The translations under genes and the position numbers were made by a program. A stretch of DNA of 64,000 bases from Paraburkholderia unamae (GTDB taxonomy: Bacteria > Pseudomonadota > Gammaproteobacteria > Burkholderiales > Burkholderiaceae), in NCBI RefSeq assembly GCF_003268775.1, contig NZ_QLSU01000022.1, forward strand, positions 85,385 through 149,384, read 5' to 3'. Positions 32,215 to 41,507 of this stretch are shown here, in pieces. Within the stretch, counting starts at the first letter, position 1. The number at the start of each line of letters is the position of its first letter. The notes below the pieces were generated by a model, which had not been told where the DNA came from, did not search any database, and saw only the letters and a list, made by a program, of their open reading frames with translations.

Positions 32215-33453
32215 ATGGCCTTTCTACAGCTCTCGGACGCGCTTGTGCCTGGCCGTCTACGAGGCGTCGCACTCGTGGACGACTCCGCCTTTCCTCGATA
32301 TTGGGCCAACGTCTGGCTAATCATGTCGATGGGCCATCTGGCCGAAAATACCCAAACTGGCAAGCTTCGGTACATCGAAGATCTCTACCGGCATGCAGAC
32401 CGGATTCTGGGACCGAGCGGCCTCGACGATGCACTTGCTGGTTCCGATGACGGCGCACTGGCCGACGTTCTCGAATCATGGTTTGTTTCTATCAGAAACC
32501 GGGCGCGGGCCACCCGAGCCGACGAGTTACGCTGGCACGCTGGCCTCGGATTCGTGACCGATGTGCTGACTTGGCTTTCGAGGAGCCGGATTCCTGACGA
32601 ACGCCTGCGTAGCATAGAGGCACGGCTGCATAGGCTTTCGACCTTGTACAGCCAATTGCACGTGCGCAAAAGCGGTCAGGTCGAAACCATCCGCTCGTTG
32701 CCAGCCTCCGTCGTAGAGACGCTCTACGGGCTGCTTGACCCGGATTCAGGCCGGAATCCGTTCAAACATGCGGGGACCCGCTGGCGAGTTTACATTGCCT
32801 TCATCCTGATGCTGCATCAAGGCCTGCGACGCGGTGAGTTGCTGCTGCTTACGGCAGACTGTGTGAAATCGGGCTTCGACAGGACGCGCAACACGCTGCG
32901 TTATTGGCTCAACATACAGCAAAATGAATACGAGGATTCAGAAGCCGACGAACCGATCGACACACGGTATTCGAAGCCGAGTATCAAAACCGCTCATTCG
33001 GTCAGGCAGATTCCTGTTAGCCCGCTCACGGCGCAGCTGGTTCAGACCTATGTCGAAAACTATCGTGGTCGTCCCAGCCATCCGTTCCTGCTCAATTCAT
33101 ATGCTGGTAATCCGCTCGCGACTGAATCGCTGACGAAAGCGTTTCGCGAGGTTTCGAATGCACTACCAGACCCGGTACGCCAGAAATTGCGTGATCGCAG
33201 TGACAAGGACGCCGTTATGCCGCATGACCTGCGGCACACCTGCGCGGTCGTTCGCTTACGTCAATTGCTGGACAACGGTGACCCGATGGACGAGGCGCTG
33301 CAGAAGATGCGAACGTTCTTCGGGTGGTCAAAGAAGTCGGTGATGCCCTCGCGCTACGCACGTGCTGTGTTCGAGGACAGGCTATCCGCCGTTTGGAACG
33401 ACTGCTTTGATGACCGAGTGGCGTTGCTACGCGCCATTCCGAAAGGTCTTTGA
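32215..33453 (+). CDS. Tyrosine recombinase 1 of trio
   Basis: A 412-residue integrase. Catalytic Arg205 (GLRRGELLLL), H-x-x-R-H at His337-Arg340-His341 (PHDLRHTC), Trp371 in the second His position (GWSKKS) and nucleophile Tyr381 (SRYARAVFE) are all present. A likely catalytic Lys lies in the segment IKTAHSVRQIPVS. The ATG at 32215 was taken; a TTG at 32203 would add four residues. Its end overlaps the possible TTG start of recombinase 2. Confidence 0.9.
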   Translation: MAFLQLSDALVPGRLRGVALVDDSAFPRYWANVWLIMSMGHLAENTQTGKLRYIEDLYRHADRILGPSGLDDALAGSDDGALADVLESWFVSIRNRARATRADELRWHAGLGFVTDVLTWLSRSRIPDERLRSIEARLHRLSTLYSQLHVRKSGQVETIRSLPASVVETLYGLLDPDSGRNPFKHAGTRWRVYIAFILMLHQGLRRGELLLLTADCVKSGFDRTRNTLRYWLNIQQNEYEDSEADEPIDTRYSKPSIKTAHSVRQIPVSPLTAQLVQTYVENYRGRPSHPFLLNSYAGNPLATESLTKAFREVSNALPDPVRQKLRDRSDKDAVMPHDLRHTCAVVRLRQLLDNGDPMDEALQKMRTFFGWSKKSVMPSRYARAVFEDRLSAVWNDCFDDRVALLRAIPKGL

Positions 33454-33455
33454 GC

Positions 33456-34997
33456 ATGCAACTATCCGGTAGCGTTGGCATTGCAGATGCCGCTCCCGAC
33501 GCAGGCGAGTTGATTGCCGAAGTCGTCTCACGACTTCCAGCGCTTCCTCCCGTCATCCGTTACTACGACGAGTTTGATGATGCGACCCGTTCGATCGTCG
33601 CGCCCACAGAAGCCAAGGTATTCGAACTGTTGATCTACGGGCGCCCGCATAGGCTGGACTTCGATCGATATCCAGGTGCATACGGGATGCTGGTGAAGCA
33701 GCTCTTCCTGTTCCTGCTGGGCAAAGGCCTTCATGTCGTTTCGGCTTTGAAGGCAGCAAGCGGAGCGATGCACTTCTCGGTTTCCGAAGTCGAAAAGCTG
33801 ATTGACGCCGGTCCCCACAAAATCGGTCGCGAATGGACCGTCATACGTGCTCGAGAATTGCCTCAGGACGCGTACCGCTTCAGCAAAGGACTGCTGCGAT
33901 TGCTGTGCCTCCATCGGCTTCTCGGCTGGTCCACAGCGTATGAGGAATTTATACGCTCTTCCCTGCCCGGTCCCGCGACCGATTCGCATGCCGGAATTCG
34001 TTCTGGAGATGTCTTTCTGTCGGTCGAAGAGGAAGCTGCGATCGTCAGGCATCTGGACGAAACCGTTTCTGCCCTCGCGTCCATGAATGCGCCTCTAGCG
34101 AACGACGACCTCTGTAATGCGGGCATGTTGCTGTGCGCTTACCAGTTTGCCATGCGCCCAATACAGATTGCGATGCTGACCATGAGAAATGTCCGTATCT
34201 GGGAGGTTGTGCCGGGTGAACCACCGACGGTTCATCTAACCTTCCATATGGCGAAGCAACGGAGGGACTCAAATAGAAAGCCGCTGACGCGTCGGGTCAA
34301 ACGAGAATGGGCTCCTATCTTCGTTACGCTCAATGCGCTGCGACAGGATGAAGGCTTTGCAGGCACTGGACGCTTCTTTGCTGTCGAATCGAACTATGAG
34401 GCCGGAGCCCGGATTGCCGCGCTCGTGAGAAAACTGATCGACTCCGAAGACCTCGGTACGGCGACCGACCTGCGCCACACAGCAGCGCAGAGACTCGTCG
34501 ATGCTGGCGCAAGCCACGAAGAGTTGGCCGAGTTTCTAGGCCATTCGCACACACAAACGGGCCTGGTGTATTACGAGACATCTACTACCCATGCAGAAAG
34601 AGTAAACCGGGCACTCGGTGCGTCGGACGTGTACAGGCGCGTTGCAAGGATCGCGCACGACCGGTTCATCTCCCCGGAAGAGCTCACCTTACTCAAGGGT
34701 GAGCAGCAGATCGCTGGTGTGCCTCACGGCATCCCGATCGCAGGTATCGGTGGCTGCACGTCGGGACAACCCGCCTGCCCCTATAACCCGGTGACGTCCT
34801 GCTACGGCTGCGGAAAGTTCATGCCCTTGCATGACAGGGCAATGCACGAGAGCGTGCTGGCCTCAATGCGCGAGGTGGTCGTATTGTTCGAGCAGAGCTC
34901 CCGTGGCGACACCAGGTCACCAGCCTATCTCCAGTTGCAGCGCACGATCGCTGAAATCCAGACGGTCATCGAGGAACTGGAAAGCGAAGACCGATGA
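33456..34997 (+). CDS. Tyrosine recombinase 2 of trio
   Basis: A 513-residue integrase with Arg234 (AMRPIQIAML), Arg340-His341 (TDLRHTAAQR), GHSHTQTG as box II and Tyr372/373 (LVYYETS). After the catalytic domain comes a cysteine-rich segment (CTSGQPACPYNPVTSCYGCG) that may bind zinc. GAAAGG lies upstream of ATG 33456. The stop overlaps the start of recombinase 3 (ATGA). Confidence 0.9.
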   Translation: MQLSGSVGIADAAPDAGELIAEVVSRLPALPPVIRYYDEFDDATRSIVAPTEAKVFELLIYGRPHRLDFDRYPGAYGMLVKQLFLFLLGKGLHVVSALKAASGAMHFSVSEVEKLIDAGPHKIGREWTVIRARELPQDAYRFSKGLLRLLCLHRLLGWSTAYEEFIRSSLPGPATDSHAGIRSGDVFLSVEEEAAIVRHLDETVSALASMNAPLANDDLCNAGMLLCAYQFAMRPIQIAMLTMRNVRIWEVVPGEPPTVHLTFHMAKQRRDSNRKPLTRRVKREWAPIFVTLNALRQDEGFAGTGRFFAVESNYEAGARIAALVRKLIDSEDLGTATDLRHTAAQRLVDAGASHEELAEFLGHSHTQTGLVYYETSTTHAERVNRALGASDVYRRVARIAHDRFISPEELTLLKGEQQIAGVPHGIPIAGIGGCTSGQPACPYNPVTSCYGCGKFMPLHDRAMHESVLASMREVVVLFEQSSRGDTRSPAYLQLQRTIAEIQTVIEELESEDR

Positions 34998-37318
34998 ATC
35001 CCTACTACAGCGCGTTCGTCGAACTGGGAAAGACTCTGGCCCGCGAAAAAGGGCTGCAGTGGGACATGCCACTCGACGAGGCAGGCGCTGTTGCTGATGG
35101 CGTCGGCTGGAACCTGACGGCCATCGCGGGCGACGTGCCGCCACCGACTCACTACCTGCGGGACTTCGGACCGGACATGAAGGCGCTGGCGATCGTCAAC
35201 GCGGAGCGCGTCGAGCATGGACTCGCACCGCTGCCCCGATGCCCGCTGTCTGCGGCTTGGCGGGATCTGGTCAAGGCGGCCGTTGCCGAACAGTTGCTGT
35301 TCAAGCGCAACACCACCGGACATGTCATGCAGCACATCGCGCGACCACTCCGTGTGGTTGCGACATGCGTGGAAAAGGAACCCTGGAAACTGACCGTTGA
35401 TGACCTGCGTATCGCGATTCGCATTGGAGCAGCGATACAGGCCAGCGGCAAACTGGGCGATCTGGTCATCGGTATCGTCAAGTTGATTCTTGATGCCCAG
35501 CACCTTTGCGACGTGGGGCCGTTGTACCCTGCGCTCGCCGTTCCGCGGATGAGAAGCAAAAGTGCAATCAGGGCAAAACATGTGTGGTCGCCGGAAAGGC
35601 TTCGCGACGATCTCGAGGCTCGCAAACGTAACGAGCGTCTACCCGAGCGACGCGCGTTCTGGGAACTGACACGCATCGTGATGACCGAAAAGCCGCGCAC
35701 GTTCATGGATGATCTGCGGTTTGCAGCGGCGCGCTGCCTGATCGTGACCGGCATGCGTGCAGGCGAGGTCGCACTGCTGCCGGTTGACTGGAAGCGCGAG
35801 CGAACGTACCTGGATGTGAAGGGCCGGCCAGCCGGCGACTCCGGTGGCATCTCAACGTCCCTGATGGTGCGACACTTCGCCGAAAAGCAGCAGGATGATG
35901 AGTCCGACAGTCGCATCCTTCGGGAAAGCACTCAGCCAGTTCCGGAAATGTTCCGCGCGCTGCTGGCAGAGACCTTAGCTCACGTGGCCCAGCTCACCCA
36001 ACCGCTGCGAGCGACGTTGAAGCTGCAGTGCGAAACGGGGCGGCTGCTGCCCTGGTATCCGGTTGACAGTGTGGTGCCCGTCGTCGAAATCTACCCGCGT
36101 CTCACGGGTAACCCGTTCTGGTCGACTATCGAACGGGAACCCTTCGTTGAGCGCTATCGTGAGAACTTCGATCCTGCAGTCCTTGATGAACTGCATGAAT
36201 ACCAGCTAGACCGGCGACGCAGCGGCGACCTTCCCCTTTCCATGGCGGTCTACATGTTCGGGAACCGCCTGAAGCAATTGATGCTCAAGGGCGAGACCCT
36301 CCTCCGATTCCGGCGTGGCGACGGCTCGCCGGTCAGGCTTGGTGAGCGGCTGGAATGGCATGCGACGCATCTGCATGTCGGCGAACTCGAGGAACACATC
36401 CGGCGCGTGACGCCATCCAAGGTGTCCGACATCGCTCCGCTGCCGCTGGCAGTTGGCTCCGTCCAGCCTTGGGAGCTTCTCTTCGTGCAGCCGAAACGCT
36501 CGCTTGCCGAAGAGCGCAACGATGGACTCTGCGATGTAACCCGTTATATTGCGGTAAGCCGCCCGGACCCTGAGTTTATCTATGACGGCTTGCTGGACGA
36601 TAATGCTGTGCCAAACCTGTTTGCCAAGTATGGTGAAACGGATGAAGACCGCGCCATGAAGATTGAGGCGCACATGTTGCGTCATCTGCAAAACACGGAA
36701 TTGTTCCGGCTGGGTGTGGCGGACACGATCATCTCAAAGCGCTTCAACCGGCGCAGTGTCGCACAGAGCTACGAGTATGATCATCGCAGTCTCGCGGAGG
36801 ATCTCGAGCAGATCGAAATTCCGCAAGATATCGAACTACTACTCGGCGAGAAGGCCAGTACCGTCGCGAAGCTCATCAAGGGCGGCAAGGCTTCGGGGCC
36901 AATCGTTGACGCCTTCCGGCGCATCCAGGCCGCTGAAGGCGACATGGCTGCGTACGAGTACCTGCGTGCTGAAGCGGACGGATTCCATGCCACGCCATAT
37001 GGACACTGCCTGAACTCGTTCACAGTCGACCCTTGCCCCAAGCATCTCGAGTGCTTCGCTGACTGTCGTCACCTCTCGGCCACTGACCTCCCGGAGCACC
37101 GGCGAAACCTCGTCCAGCTCGAAGGAAAACTTAGTCTGGCTCTGGAAACGATCAAGGGCCGTCCCTCAACGAGTATCGGCTGGAAGAACCAGCTTGAGCA
37201 TGCCGAAAGGCGTCTGGCTGGTGTGCAGAAGCTGCTCGCGACGCCACCTGGCAAGCACGCATTCCCGGACGGTATCGACCTCTCCGTACCGCCACAACGA
37301 GGAGTACTTGATGACTGA
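34994..37318 (+). CDS. Tyrosine recombinase 3 of trio, large form
   Basis: A 774-residue protein. Arg255 (TGMRAGEVALLPVDW), His560-Arg563-His564 (HMLRHLQNTE) and Tyr593/595 (SYEYDHRS) mark a tyrosine recombinase core, with a 300-residue insert between the Arg and HxxRH boxes. The C-terminus has a Cys/His-rich segment (CPKHLECFADCRH) followed by a helical tail. It is longer than Tn554 TnpB (about 630 residues). The 4-base overlap with recombinase 2 and 8-base overlap with the next gene imply coupled translation. Confidence 0.85.
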   Translation: MNPYYSAFVELGKTLAREKGLQWDMPLDEAGAVADGVGWNLTAIAGDVPPPTHYLRDFGPDMKALAIVNAERVEHGLAPLPRCPLSAAWRDLVKAAVAEQLLFKRNTTGHVMQHIARPLRVVATCVEKEPWKLTVDDLRIAIRIGAAIQASGKLGDLVIGIVKLILDAQHLCDVGPLYPALAVPRMRSKSAIRAKHVWSPERLRDDLEARKRNERLPERRAFWELTRIVMTEKPRTFMDDLRFAAARCLIVTGMRAGEVALLPVDWKRERTYLDVKGRPAGDSGGISTSLMVRHFAEKQQDDESDSRILRESTQPVPEMFRALLAETLAHVAQLTQPLRATLKLQCETGRLLPWYPVDSVVPVVEIYPRLTGNPFWSTIEREPFVERYRENFDPAVLDELHEYQLDRRRSGDLPLSMAVYMFGNRLKQLMLKGETLLRFRRGDGSPVRLGERLEWHATHLHVGELEEHIRRVTPSKVSDIAPLPLAVGSVQPWELLFVQPKRSLAEERNDGLCDVTRYIAVSRPDPEFIYDGLLDDNAVPNLFAKYGETDEDRAMKIEAHMLRHLQNTELFRLGVADTIISKRFNRRSVAQSYEYDHRSLAEDLEQIEIPQDIELLLGEKASTVAKLIKGGKASGPIVDAFRRIQAAEGDMAAYEYLRAEADGFHATPYGHCLNSFTVDPCPKHLECFADCRHLSATDLPEHRRNLVQLEGKLSLALETIKGRPSTSIGWKNQLEHAERRLAGVQKLLATPPGKHAFPDGIDLSVPPQRGVLDD

Positions 37319-37808
37319 AACCGGCGAATCGATATCGCACGGCGACGAGCAGATGCGCGAAATTCTTGAGACGCTGCTGGCTGACGACGAAGACATCACG
37401 GCGCGCGCCGTTGCCCGGTTGCATCCAACCATCAAGGCGGCATCGTCGATTACCCGCAGCGAGTCTCGAAGCCAGCTGCTGGCCGAGTATCAGGAGCGGC
37501 AGTCAGCATACAGGCGCTGGCGCGGCCGGATCGCGAAACGTTCCGGCTCCGACACGGCCTCGTCGCTTGCCGACAAGGACATCAGGATTGCAGAGCTCGA
37601 GTCTACTGTGCAGTTGCTTACCGCCTCCCACCTCGCCATGCTGCGCGCTGTCGGCGAACTCGGTGGCTTCAGCAAGTGGGCGAAATTCTATGAACACCAT
37701 CGGGAGGCGCGCGACAAGCTCGCCGAGCTCGGCGCGATACCGACTGCGCCTGCATCTGCAATCTCGTCGACCGGATCAGAACACCGCGAAAACACAAAGC
37801 GACGATGA
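37311..37808 (+). CDS. TnpC-like small coiled-coil protein of the trio element
   Basis: A 165-residue protein with a strong GGAG ribosome-binding site, overlapping recombinase 3 by 8 bases. The central region (SLADKDIRIAELESTVQLLT) is a coiled coil followed by MLRAVGELGGFSKWAKFYEHH. That resembles the small accessory protein (TnpC/GmtX-like) that follows recombinases in Tn554- and GMT-type elements; the likeness is by eye. Probably a recombination accessory or orientation factor. Confidence 0.75.
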   Translation: MTETGESISHGDEQMREILETLLADDEDITARAVARLHPTIKAASSITRSESRSQLLAEYQERQSAYRRWRGRIAKRSGSDTASSLADKDIRIAELESTVQLLTASHLAMLRAVGELGGFSKWAKFYEHHREARDKLAELGAIPTAPASAISSTGSEHRENTKRR

Positions 37809-37905
37809 TCATCCCTGCGGTGTGATAGTGTTTGCTCGACACCCCAGCTACGAAATGGCTGAGGTTCCGCGGCGGAAGCCGCCTCTCTCCCGAAAGGAGC
37901 GTTTG

Positions 37906-38409
37906 ATGTCTTATTGCCACTTCTTCCAGACCCTGCACGATGAAACCCATCCGATCGGCAAGCTCGGACGGGGAACTCACTACTCCGTGCTTCGGGCGCC
38001 TGTGTGGCACGACGAGTTCCTGAACCGAATCGACCGGTGCGCCTTCCTCGACTTCGCGGTCATCTGGGATGAAGATCACGACGATCGCGTGATCGACGCC
38101 GTCATGATGCTGTACGTCGGCGGGCTACTGTCCCCCGTGCGGTATATCGGTGAGCGGAAAGGTACGCTAACGATTCTCCTGGCGTCCGATCTGAAAAGCG
38201 ATTGGGATCCGGAAAAGCTTCAGCAGTATCGCGACGATATCAGCGACATGTGCCAATGTCTGGAAGACCCGTGGACCGCCCACGTGGCCGGCGTTGGTGA
38301 AGATGGGCATTCGATCATCCACGCTTCGCCCGACAAAGTTGCCCTGTACCTGAAAAACATCGATATGCTGTGGCAACTCGGCGTGGGTCCCAGATCGCAA
38401 ACCAGCTAG
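37906..38409 (+). CDS. Passenger gene of the trio element, unknown function
   Basis: A 167-residue soluble protein with an excellent AAAGGAG ribosome-binding site 7 bases before ATG 37906. It is mixed alpha/beta with many Asp and His residues (HDEFLNRIDRCAFLDFAVIWDEDHDD, MLYVGGLLSPVRYIGERKGT). It lies 97 bp after the recombinase operon and inside IR-R, so it moves with the element. I recognise no family; defence, toxin and recombination roles are all possible. Confidence 0.75.
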   Translation: MSYCHFFQTLHDETHPIGKLGRGTHYSVLRAPVWHDEFLNRIDRCAFLDFAVIWDEDHDDRVIDAVMMLYVGGLLSPVRYIGERKGTLTILLASDLKSDWDPEKLQQYRDDISDMCQCLEDPWTAHVAGVGEDGHSIIHASPDKVALYLKNIDMLWQLGVGPRSQTS

Positions 38410-38458
38410 ATCGCGCGCAACACGACGGCTGTCGGAGATCGCGCTTGGTGAGTATCGT

Positions 38459-38488
38459 GTTGCGTCGCCTCGTGATACTCGACGCAAC
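38459..38488. terminator. Hairpin near the right end of the element
   Basis: GTTGCGTCG (38459-38467) pairs exactly with CGACGCAAC (38480-38488) around a 12-base loop. It is 50 bases after the passenger stop codon and 57 bases inside IR-R. It could end the element transcript or be a recombinase-binding subterminal repeat. Confidence 0.4.
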
Positions 38489-38544
38489 AATAGCCCCGGT
38501 TTGGGATGCGCAACGGCGAACTCGTTAAAGAGGCAATATCCTGT

Positions 38545-38598
38545 GGATAACTCGGCCGCCTTCCCCGTTGAAATACAACAAAACCTGAAAAACCAACC
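38545..38598 (-). repeat. Right terminal inverted repeat (IR-R)
   Basis: The reverse complement matches IR-L (31838-31891) at 51 of 54 positions. Beyond it, the 200 bp to the RES toxin gene hold no gene that I can support. Confidence 0.9.
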
Positions 38599-38796
38599 CC
38601 ACGCAACACTGTGCCATAGGTACCAAGATTCAACGTTTAATACGTAGTCCTATTTATTTGATGCTCGAACGACCGTGCGCCTTATACTTCGCGGTCTCCA
38701 AGGCGCTTCGGGGCATAAGAAAGGACCGCAAGAACTTTCAGCTCCTGACGTTTGCTCCCGGATGTTTCGTACTTGCGCCGGTCATCGACATCGGGC

Positions 38797-39279
38797 TCAT
38801 CGCGTCGCCTGACCAAACAGCCGCGGATCCAGCATAAAGGGCTCGCTACTGACGACCTTGACGCTCGCCATCTCCTCATGCATCGGGTTCAGCAGCAGAT
38901 TGAAATCACTTGGACAGACGACCGACGGTACGCGCATCCCGAGCTGCTCGGCCGCCTCAAGCCATTGCCGGCCAAGCGCCCTTGTCGCCGCAGGCTCGCG
39001 CGTCAGGTCTGCCCAGCCATCTGGCAGATCCGGGACGAACGCCGCGTTGTAGACGGCGTCCGGCACCTCGAGTGTCACGAGGAAATAGCCACCGGCCGGC
39101 AACAAGCCTGCCATGTGCACCAGCGCCTCCAGCAACGCTGTCGACGCGTGACAGCACGTGTAGAGCACCCGCATGCCGCGCGGGTTCCAGCGGCCGCCGG
39201 CGATCGCCGCACCATTGCCGCTCAGGTCATCGGCGCGGTAATAGCCGCGCCGCTCTTTCGCCAGGCGGTAAAGCCTCAT
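38797..39279 (-). CDS. RES-domain toxin
   Basis: A 160-residue RES-family toxin: LYRLAKERRGYYRADDLSGNGAA, GGRWNPRGMRVLYTCCHASTALLEALVH and a C-terminal DPRLFG. RES toxins degrade or modify NAD+ when not bound by their Xre/MbcA antitoxin. The ATG overlaps the antitoxin stop by 4 bases. It lies just outside IR-R of the trio element. Confidence 0.9.
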   Translation of the reverse strand: MRLYRLAKERRGYYRADDLSGNGAAIAGGRWNPRGMRVLYTCCHASTALLEALVHMAGLLPAGGYFLVTLEVPDAVYNAAFVPDLPDGWADLTREPAATRALGRQWLEAAEQLGMRVPSVVCPSDFNLLLNPMHEEMASVKVVSSEPFMLDPRLFGQATR

Positions 39280-39782
39280 GCAGACACGCCGTGGATGACG
39301 CGCAGCAGAATCTCACGCACGCGGTCGTAGCCCGGTTGTGAGTCGAGCACTTCGAGCGGACTGAGCCCGCCCAGCTCCGCATTCAATCGCTGCATCCATT
39401 CGGCGGCCAGTGCCGGGTCCTCGAACACCTCGACCGCGAGCTGCCGCACGTAGAGCACGCGCGCGACGCGATCCGACTCGGATGGCGACAGGCGCTCCTG
39501 GCGCGCCATCTTGCGCAGGATCGTCGAACTCGGCAGATTGAGATTTGCGAGCAGCGTCTGCACCGGCACGTGCAACAGGTCCTTCGCAACGCGCTCAATG
39601 ATCGCCGCTTCCATGCCTTCGCGGATCTGCCGGCGCTGCTCGAGCGGGTCAAACTGGACGAGGAATGTTTCGATATCGTCAGGGTGGGCGTCGGACCGGC
39701 CAGAGCCGACCAATGCCTTGCCGGCATGCGCGGCGGCCGGGCGCGCGGCCGCATGACGGCCGGACGGTTGATTCAGGGCCAT
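39276..39782 (-). CDS. Xre/MbcA/ParS-type antitoxin of the RES pair
   Basis: A 168-residue antitoxin with an Xre-like helical N-terminal part and the C-terminal toxin-binding DUF2384 region (LSPSESDRVARVLYVRQLAVEVF, WMQRLNAELGGLSPLEVLDSQPGYDRVREIL). GGGAGG lies 8 bases before the ATG. It is upstream of and coupled to the RES toxin. The inverted repeat at 39832-39863 is the probable self-regulating operator. Confidence 0.9.
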   Translation of the reverse strand: MALNQPSGRHAAARPAAAHAGKALVGSGRSDAHPDDIETFLVQFDPLEQRRQIREGMEAAIIERVAKDLLHVPVQTLLANLNLPSSTILRKMARQERLSPSESDRVARVLYVRQLAVEVFEDPALAAEWMQRLNAELGGLSPLEVLDSQPGYDRVREILLRVIHGVSA

Positions 39783-39831
39783 GATGTGAGCCTCCCAGAT
39801 GAGAACATCATAACTCCCATTTTAGGGTAAT

Positions 39832-39863
39832 CTCAAACGGGAATCAAGAAACTCCCGTTTGAG
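39832..39863. promoter_or_regulatory. Operator-like inverted repeat of the RES-Xre operon
   Basis: CTCAAACGGGA and TCCCGTTTGAG are perfect 11-bp inverted repeats 10 bases apart. A further related half-site AACTCCCATTTT lies at 39811-39822. The set sits 50-80 bp upstream of the antitoxin start. Confidence 0.65.
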
Positions 39864-39887
39864 CACCTGCCGGACTGGCCAGTTCTG

Positions 39888-41409
39888 TCACCGGAGACTG
39901 AAGAGCCGCAGCAGCTCGTCGCGCAACTCCGAGATATCGAGGACATGCTGCGCCCGGGTCACGGCCACGTAGAGCAGGCGGAGCTCATCGTCGTCCGGCA
40001 TCGGGCTCTCGTCGACGCCGCGCAGGCGGAAATCATTGGCCACCTTGACCCGCTTCCATTCGAGGCCCTTGGCGCGGTGGACGGTCGATATCACATAGTC
40101 GGCGGCGCCAGCGCCCGCCGAACGCTGCGCCAGCACCCGCAGATAGCCAGTACCCAGTTCGTCGACGATCCGCCCAACCGGCAGCAGATCCTGACCAAAC
40201 GCACTGCGTGCAAACGCCTGTGCGTCGCTCCACGTTTCGAACAGCGAAAACGCCGCCGGGCGGAACGCGCGCTGTCCGGCCAGCAGCCGGTCCGCGCCGT
40301 CAGCGTAGGCGAGGATCTCCGCCGGACTCATCCGGATCGCCGGTCGATGTCCCGCCTCGAGTCCTGCAGCGAACTGCCAGATCGCCGTGACGTTCTTCCG
40401 GCACAGGATCGCATCAACCGGCAGTGCCAGCGCGGGATCTTCCACCATGATCGAGCCGATGGCGTCCTGTCCCCGGACGGGTGTGCGCTCACCGAGCAGC
40501 GTGAGCAGCCGGCTGGCCAGCGCTGCAAACGCGACGCTAAAACGGAACGACTCTGTGAGCGCGCATTCGGGCGCGTCGATCTGCGCCATCGCATTGACCG
40601 CGCCCCGCCACTCGTAGATCTGCTGGTAAGGATCGCCCACGTAGATGATCCGCGCGTGGCGCTGCCGGCCGAGAACCGACAGCATGACGCCATCGCTGTC
40701 CTGCGCCCCATCGAAGAGGACGTAGTCGGCTTCAATGCGTGGCTCCGAAAGCGCCCAGAGCTTCAGGAGCACGTCAGGCGAAATGGCGCTCGCCGCTGCG
40801 CCCTCTTCCCACAACCGCTCGACGTAAGGCAGCAGGTAGCTGCGCAGTGGCCCGGTCACCGCTTCGTCGATCTTTTCATCGACGACAATGTGCTTCGCTG
40901 CCGGCTGAATGTCAGCGGACCGGCCAGAATCTGTCCAGCCCATCGGCAATCATCCGTCCGATCTCGAACGGGGCGATCTCGACAGACTTGCACATCACTG
41001 TCCGCACTTCCAGCGGGCCAAGCCCGTAACGCGCAGCCAGTTCGTGCGGAGGCTCGCCCTGAAGGCTCATCCGGTTTCGCAGCGACGGACTGACGGAGGC
41101 CCAGGCCATCGAATGCATCGTCCGTGCGCCGACGTGAGGTGGCAAGCGCCGGGCGGCGCTTGCCGCGATTTCCCGGTTGAACGCGAGGTACGTGCCACGC
41201 CGCTGGCCGAACTGCTCGGCCACGAGCTGGAGTGTGGAGGTCTTGCCCGCGCCTGCGAATGCCTTGATCTTCAGGTCCGCGGCGCCACGCGCCGCCTCCA
41301 GCACGGCCTGCTGCTCTCCCGTGGGAATAAAGGTCCTCTTCACGCGATACCAGACCTCATGTGCGATCGCTCCTGGCGATGTGGAGTCACGGATCTTCGC
41401 ATGATCCAT
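39888..41409 (-). pseudogene. UvrD/Rep-like helicase, broken by a frameshift
   Basis: Two overlapping minus-strand frames together make one superfamily-1 helicase. The N-terminal frame (ending 40912) has the Q-motif and Walker A (FIPTGEQQAVL, AFAGAGKTSTL) and YLAFNREIAASAARRLP. The C-terminal frame (to 39888) has YVGDPYQQIYEWRGA, STVHRAKGLEWKRV and LLYVAVTRAQHVLDI. The switch lies at 40912-40949. In addition, the motif II DEAQD reads DGAQD (40698-40712), removing the catalytic glutamate. Two independent lesions point to decay, although a sequencing error could explain the frameshift. Confidence 0.75.
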
Positions 41410-41507
41410 AGCTGATCGCGCGGCCCAGGAGGCACCGGACGTGACCTCGGAACAAGTCCACGTTTGACCAACGGAGACCGTGGCGTTGCGAAAGCTGAAA
41501 GCGTCCG

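Larger units (their letters stand above)
31838..38598. mobile_element. Tyrosine-recombinase-trio element with 54-bp inverted ends
   Basis: The element is bounded by 54-bp inverted repeats differing at three positions. Inside, all on the plus strand, are three overlapping tyrosine recombinase genes, a small coiled-coil gene and one passenger gene, then a hairpin. The architecture recalls RIT (recombinase-in-trio) elements, Tn554 (tnpA-tnpB-tnpC) and GMT-type islands. The recombinase sizes (412, 513 and 774 residues), with a TnpC-like fourth protein, do not exactly match the RIT or Tn554 sizes I know. No target-site duplication is obvious. Confidence 0.82.
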
